Shown piece after piece: positions 58,360 through 64,000 of a DNA stretch of 64,000 bases; positions within the stretch are counted from its first letter, which is position 1; each line of letters opens with the position of its first letter. The translations under genes were made by a program, and so were the position numbers. Origin of the DNA: Monoplex corrugatus. Taxonomy: Eukaryota; Mollusca; Gastropoda; Littorinimorpha; Ranellidae. Under the pieces are notes generated by a model. It ran no database searches. It saw only the letters and a program-made list of their open reading frames with translations, and was not told the DNA's origin. Where the stretch lies: positions 8,481,632-8,545,631 of the forward strand of contig CM060312.1 of NCBI GenBank assembly GCA_030674185.1, written 5' to 3'.

Positions 58360-58768
58360 CTGAAAAATGTAACGTCCACAGTCAGACACAATGCTCAATA
58401 CTTTTGACCGACCATGATGTCAAAGTAATGGTAAACAGTTCCCATAACCCTGACCCACAACTGGGTGAGGCAGCAGAAACCATTTGGACTTTGAGGGTAA
58501 TAACACATTTTCCGTACCCATTTTCTCTCTTTCTCATTCACAGTTTTACATTCCCCAACCCCGTGCTGAATGGACTGGAGAATGCATACACTGTGCTTTC
58601 TGCCTCTCTCTTCCTGAAATCAAACTCGAATGTAAGATGCCAGATCGAAACTATATGAAAGGAAGGAGCTCTCTCTCTTCCATCAACCAGACCTTGACAG
58701 AAATAGAATATTTCCCACGGATAAGAATTCAAGATACATCAACACTTGGACAAATATTATCATTACTG

Positions 58769-59320
58769 ATTAAAGCTCAGCGACTGCGCAAAGCCATATC
58801 AGGTCTATAACCACCTCATCACCTCTATGAACCTGACCAAAAAATGGAAAAGAAAATGTTACGTACATAGACAATGCATTTGCACATATAATCTAGGAAA
58901 TGCCTTTGACGTTGATCACTCCAACCAATCCATCAATGGGGAACTCAAAATATGAAACCTCAATAAAAAACAACAACAACAACAACAACAAAAAAACAAC
59001 ATATAAACATGACTAAGTACACTATAGCAAATGTTAAAACTGGCCTAAATTACCTAAAACTGCCTCTGCATATGATATTTCCTTATAGGCAAAAGAGCAA
59101 TTAATACATGTGCCCAACTATCAATCCTAAGAGAAAGTATGGAAGGCTTTGTGGAACACATACAGGTGAATGGAGCAGCATGGCAGAAAACGACAGGAAG
59201 AGTCAACAGAAAGCAAAGAAAAGAAACAAAGAATGACAGAAAAGAGTAAACTCCCAGCAAAGAACTTCCGGATGGTGAGGATATTATGTATACTGAAAGT
59301 CCCCAGCATCACTATGGGGG
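58769..59320 (+). repeat. Dispersed ~530-bp repeat, copy G
   Basis: Starts TTAAAGCTCAGCGACTGCGC, AAAGCCATATCAGGTCTATA and ends GATGGTGAGGATATTATGTA, CTGAAAGTCCCCAGCATCAC. A (CAA)n insertion lies near 58971-58993. Confidence 0.78.
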
Positions 59321-59764
59321 ATAAAGAATTCAAGATAACATTACATTCATTATTTGCCAAAGTAAAGAATTCAAGATGAACATCCACAGTTGGAGCCAAC
59401 ACTAAAAGCTTTATCACAACATTACTCAGAGATTAAGATTTCTAACACTGTTTATTCTTCAAAAGTACTCTTCCTCCGATAATAAAAGCATGAAAAAAAA
59501 AAAAAATGTATGAGTCTCAAAGCTCATAGATGTAACTACTCAAAAACATTTTTAACAATGACAGCCTTTTCTTTTTCATGCTCCTGCTCGTTTAATCAAT
59601 GTTTATTCATAATCCGAATACAAGTAAAATATCAAACAAAAACTAATATGACAGTTACAGTATTAACTATTATGTCACAAGAGTGACGAAGCTTTCAGCA
59701 CAATAAAATACACAAGGTAGAAGTGAAGCTATAACATCAAAGTCAAATAAATATATAAATATAT

Positions 59765-59835
59765 GGGGGGGGGGGGGGGGGGGGGGAGGAGAGAGAGAGA
59801 GAGAGAAGAGAGGACAGAGAGAGAGCAGAGAGAGA
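59765..59835. repeat. Poly(G) run of about 22 followed by GA repeats
   Basis: An uninterrupted G tract (about 59765-59786) runs into GGAGGAGAGAGAGAGAGAGA. It is a plausible G-quadruplex or triplex former and a likely site of assembly length error. Confidence 0.9.
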
Positions 59836-60129
59836 ATATGAATAAACATGATTTATTGACTATAAGCTACTGTACATGTAATTAACATAAAATATTTCAT
59901 TTCCATCAAAGTCACTCTACTGAAAATAAACATACATAGAATACTATGAGAAAGATAAAAATGGTCATAGATTCTCACACTGAACATCAATTTCCAAGCA
60001 ATTATTCTGATTGTTAACTTCTACAAAAAATCATATTGTACATCATTTTAATAACCATGTACATTACTTATATGAGTGATGAAATTCTTATCACAGTTCA
60101 AGAGAGGCAGGAGCTGAGGGAGGAAGAAG

Positions 60130-60193
60130 GGAAAGAGAGAGAGAGAGATGAAGAGAGAGAAAGAGAGAGAGATGAAGAGAGAGAAAGAGAGAT

Positions 60194-60278
<85 letters not shown>
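60130..60278. repeat. (GA)n microsatellite
   Basis: Imperfect AGAGAG with GATGAAGAG interruptions, then about 80 bp of perfect GA repeat. Confidence 0.97.
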
Positions 60279-60281
<3 letters not shown>

Positions 60282-60789
60282 TTCTGAATATCAACAAACG
60301 AAAGTATATATATTTTTCTTTTTTCTGTTCTTTCTCACCTGGCCTGCCCCTATAATTAGTACAGAACTTTAAAAAGAAAAATACATGTAACAAATAACAA
60401 ACAGTGACTATGCCACTAAATAAGTATAAGTAGTCTGCAAACAAACTCAAGACAAAGTTATTTTTTTGGAAGGGAATAAAGGAAAAGGGCTGGAGATGGA
60501 GGCAGTGGGGGCTAAATGCAAGATGAGCCAGCATTACCATTTTACTCATCATCAGTTTTCAAACCATAAAACTAAGAAACATTGCAAGCATGTCTTCACC
60601 TCAACCAAATCTCTTCGTCCTGATCATAAGCAGCATAAGCAGTTCACTGAGGAAACAGAACATTTGTAAAAAAAGAAAAGTAGGGGGAAAAAAAGCAAAT
60701 AATGCAAGTACATTAATGTATGAATCACAAATCTTCAAATAATGCAAGTACATCAATGTACAAATCATCATATATTAGGTTTCAGTTTC

Positions 60790-60930
60790 AGTTTCTCTGT
60801 GCTCGGAATGAATTCCATATGCACTAACGTCACAGGTGTCATGTGTATGGTGATCATGGCACAAGCCTTAAGCCTGCACATAAACCCATGAGCTGGCCAG
60901 GTCCTAGGCCCTACTCATATTAAACCACTG
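60790..60930. repeat. Dispersed repeat pair, copy 2
   Basis: TGTGCTCGGAATGAATTCCA, TATGCACTAACGTCACAGGT, CATAAACCCATGAGCTGGCC; the partner of 53846-53995. Confidence 0.75.
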
Positions 60931-61223
60931 ACTGGTCTGTACCTCTCCTCCCTCCCCACTCTTGTCTACTTCCACTGTTCTCAGATGTCAAGAGAAAACT
61001 CTAAACACTCCAATCCAAACTGTAGGCAAAGAAAGAAGTTACAGACTGTGAAAAATGTCTTTTGTCTGGTTGCTGGTTTGTTACAGGGCACAAACTGACC
61101 TCTTTTATGTATACAGAATTGTGTACACGGGCTGAAAGAATCCCCACAAGTTTTCTCTTGATCATTTAACATAAGAATGCAGGGTAGATGTGTCAAGCAC
61201 TTTTCCTTCCTCCTCCTCTTTTT

Positions 61224-61632
<409 letters not shown>

Positions 61633-62482
61633 ATTTCTTTTCTACACAGCCTTATTTTCTATCATTTCAATGATACTAATCCCCCATTACTCATTTGGGC
61701 TCCTCAACGCACCATCAACCCCCAATTCAATCAGTCGCAGTCCCAGTGCCAAGAAGCCCAATGCGAAGCCAGTTATGTCAACTGCCATAGGGCCATCCAC
61801 CTGAGTAGACTGCACTGTTGATAGGTCATTCAGTGAAGTTCAACAGTGCTTGGTCTGCTCCATCTAACTACATACAACAACACTGGCCCTCTACTAACGG
61901 CAGAAACTGTTCAGTCACGGAACTGGACCTAGTGAGAGACCCTTGGTAAGAAGACCATCACCACAGCACTCTACTGACAGCCCCATGAACCACCAACACT
62001 AAAGACCTTAACACATTCATGTACCGCGTCACAAACATCCTGTGACTCAGTTTTCTCTCTCCGTGGACCGCGTCACGAGGTTGTCATCAATTCATGCCCT
62101 GAACCGAAATTTCTGTTTCAAGTATATAAACAGAAAATGACTGCATTGCTGACATGAATCCTTTTCCAACAAAGGGAGCTACTCTTGTCATTTCCTTTTG
62201 CGTTACACGTTTTTTGAAGCGGCAAAAATGGCAAAAAAACAGGCGTAATTTGAGTTTTTGAGTCCCTTTCCTAACATTACTTGGTCAATAGTTAGTACAG
62301 TGACCTATCTTCTTGGTAGGAAAAGGGTTAACCTGAATGCACCTCAGACACGAAACTGGTGGAGGAAACCAAAACTGAGGTCACTACAAGATCAAACCAT
62401 GAAAGGCCACAGAATCTGGGACAATTCTCACCATGCTGTCAGACTGAAGATTTTATGACAACATAGTCAACAATCAAGATGT

Positions 62483-62654
62483 TGGTAACTCTTTCTCTCC
62501 CGCACCCTATCCGCCAGCTTCCTGCATTGTCAACACCAGCCGCATTGTAACTATAGCAAACAAAAACTTAACCCTTTGATTCCTATCTACACTGGTGTAT
62601 AAGGTCAAGGTTGTTTTTGCAGTTGGTATAAAAGGCGCAGGAGTCAAGGGTTAA
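62483..62654. mobile_element. Nested-palindrome MITE, copy 7
   Basis: Starts TGGTAACTCTTTCTCTCCCG. Inner TTAACCCTTTGATTCC. Ends GGCGCAGGAGTCAAGGGTTA A. The inner right copy is degraded. Confidence 0.75.
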
Positions 62655-64000
62655 ATTAAAATCAAATCCAGAATGTAAATAGCATGCAATAACTTTGTGA
62701 TGCCATGGAAAAGGCTCAGAATTTTTTCCCAGTTTGTTATCCTGAGCTGCTAAAAAACTCATCAAATCTGACATACGTTCATGCATGCTGGCTTGGAAAC
62801 AATCTTAAACATTTTGGGCAAAGTTCCTGTAGTCTTGATCCTGAAGTCCCTGGCCTTTGAAGATGATATGAAGCAAAACCTTATCTGTACAGTCACTGTA
62901 AAAATCACATTCATCATTCACCTCCATGGATTCAAACGACAGAATTATCTAGCACCCTTTCTCTACTTGTGCTGAAATAGTCTCATGAAAAAAAACAAAC
63001 TATAAAGTGTGCATGTAGATGTTAGAATGTTGATAGGGTTAGGGTAAATCATATTCATCAATTCCCTCTGTGGATTCAAATGACAGAATTATCTTCCTGC
63101 ATCCTTTATTACTTGTGTAGAATTGGTCTCAGGAAAAAAATATTATAAACTATGCATATAGATGCTGAAATGTTGACAAGGTACTGAATGCCATCACCAG
63201 GAAATCCATCATGCATTTTGTCAAAAAGAAGAAAAAGAAAGAAAAAAAAAAAAAGAAAAAAAAAAGAAAAAGCGGGTTGCAAGATTGACAGACAAAAGAA
63301 AACCAAAATGCAGGTTATTAAAAAATTCATGTTACCAGTCCCATGAAAAGGAAGAAAAATACAGAGAAATAAAACTTCATGGAGGTGAGGAAGGGAGAAC
63401 AGATTAAGAAAAATAAGGAGTCGTTTTCATCAACTTGAAGGCATCCCAACAAACTGTTCAGAATAAATGAAAAGAACTTACGTCCAATGACGGCTGGTAT
63501 GAGGTATGAAAACACAACATGAATTTTATTGCAGGAGCACAACACTCATATCGCTAACAAGAAGACAAGAAATGACACAGCCACATCAAGTATACAACAC
63601 TGATAAGATCAAAGTAAAATCTTTCCCAAATATTTTACTACACAGATCAAATCTGACATCTTTAGTCAAAATAATCTCTGTGAACATGAAAACATGCAAG
63701 ACACTTGATAAATGCTGGCACTACCAGAGGCAGTCACCTACGCATAGAGGAACTAATACTGCAAACATGAAAATGTACACAAAATCTTGTAAATTTTGAC
63801 ATTCATTTGGTGCAAATAACTTGAAACATCAATGTGAAAACATGCACAACGACAGCAGCAAAAGACAGCAATGTTCATATAAAATATACACCAAAAACAC
63901 AACAAACTGAAAAGTAACACATCAACACAGGCTAACAAAACACGCTTACATAATACACATAAATCTGAAACTTGACAACAAAACTGTAAGAAGCTAAAGC

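Noticed and set aside
61990..62330. A further TTAA-bounded element between TTAACACATTC and GGGTTAACC
   Set aside because: The two edges are not inverted repeats of each other and no second copy was seen in the window.

Overview
This is animal nuclear DNA: AT-rich and dense in introns and repeats, with GT-AG spliced genes whose exons are separated by hundreds to thousands of bases. The protein sequences and the tRNA-headed SINE bodies look like a marine lophotrochozoan, most likely a mollusc (perhaps a gastropod). That placement is inference from general resemblance, not a species call.

Two host genes are present and face each other. On the + strand, positions 3522-32500 hold a complete 24-exon gene for the gamma subunit of the COPI coat (COPG). 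It has a plausible promoter at about 3428-3453 and two single-base frame breaks, in exons 5 and 11. On the - strand, from 58359 down to 46768, are the last five exons of TBC1D25 (OATL1), a Rab GTPase-activating protein of the autophagy pathway. They cover its LIR-like linker, the whole TBC domain and a long Ser-rich tail. Its N-terminal exons are not recognised and probably lie beyond 64000. Between the two stop codons are about 14 kb without a recognised gene.

Layout: 1-3420 holds a 46-bp minisatellite, a fold-back repeat and a decayed LINE ending in a (TATGG)n tail. 3428-32500 is COPG, with repeats in most introns. Intron 3 is filled by about 19 copies of a 57-bp repeat. Intron 13 carries an apparently intact Kolobok-type DNA transposon (17009-20580) flanked by TTAA. 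31779-37600 contains three short terminal-inverted-repeat elements with related cores, one of them in the last COPG intron. 33475-46767 is intergenic, with a SINE and several tandem arrays. 46768-58359 is TBC1D25, its introns filled with minisatellites, copies of a dispersed ~530-bp repeat, SINEs and a truncated reverse transcriptase. 58360-64000 is probably TBC1D25 intron, with long GA and TG microsatellites and further repeats.

Both host genes act in membrane traffic (COPI vesicle formation; Rab inactivation on autophagosomes), but nothing in the sequence shows co-regulation. The best candidates for a second look are the Kolobok with a duplicated 3' splice site, the TIR elements sharing one GC-rich core, the nested-palindrome MITE family, the UPRE/CrebA-like site before COPG, and repeats that supply or crowd splice sites. 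I found no wholly new protein system.
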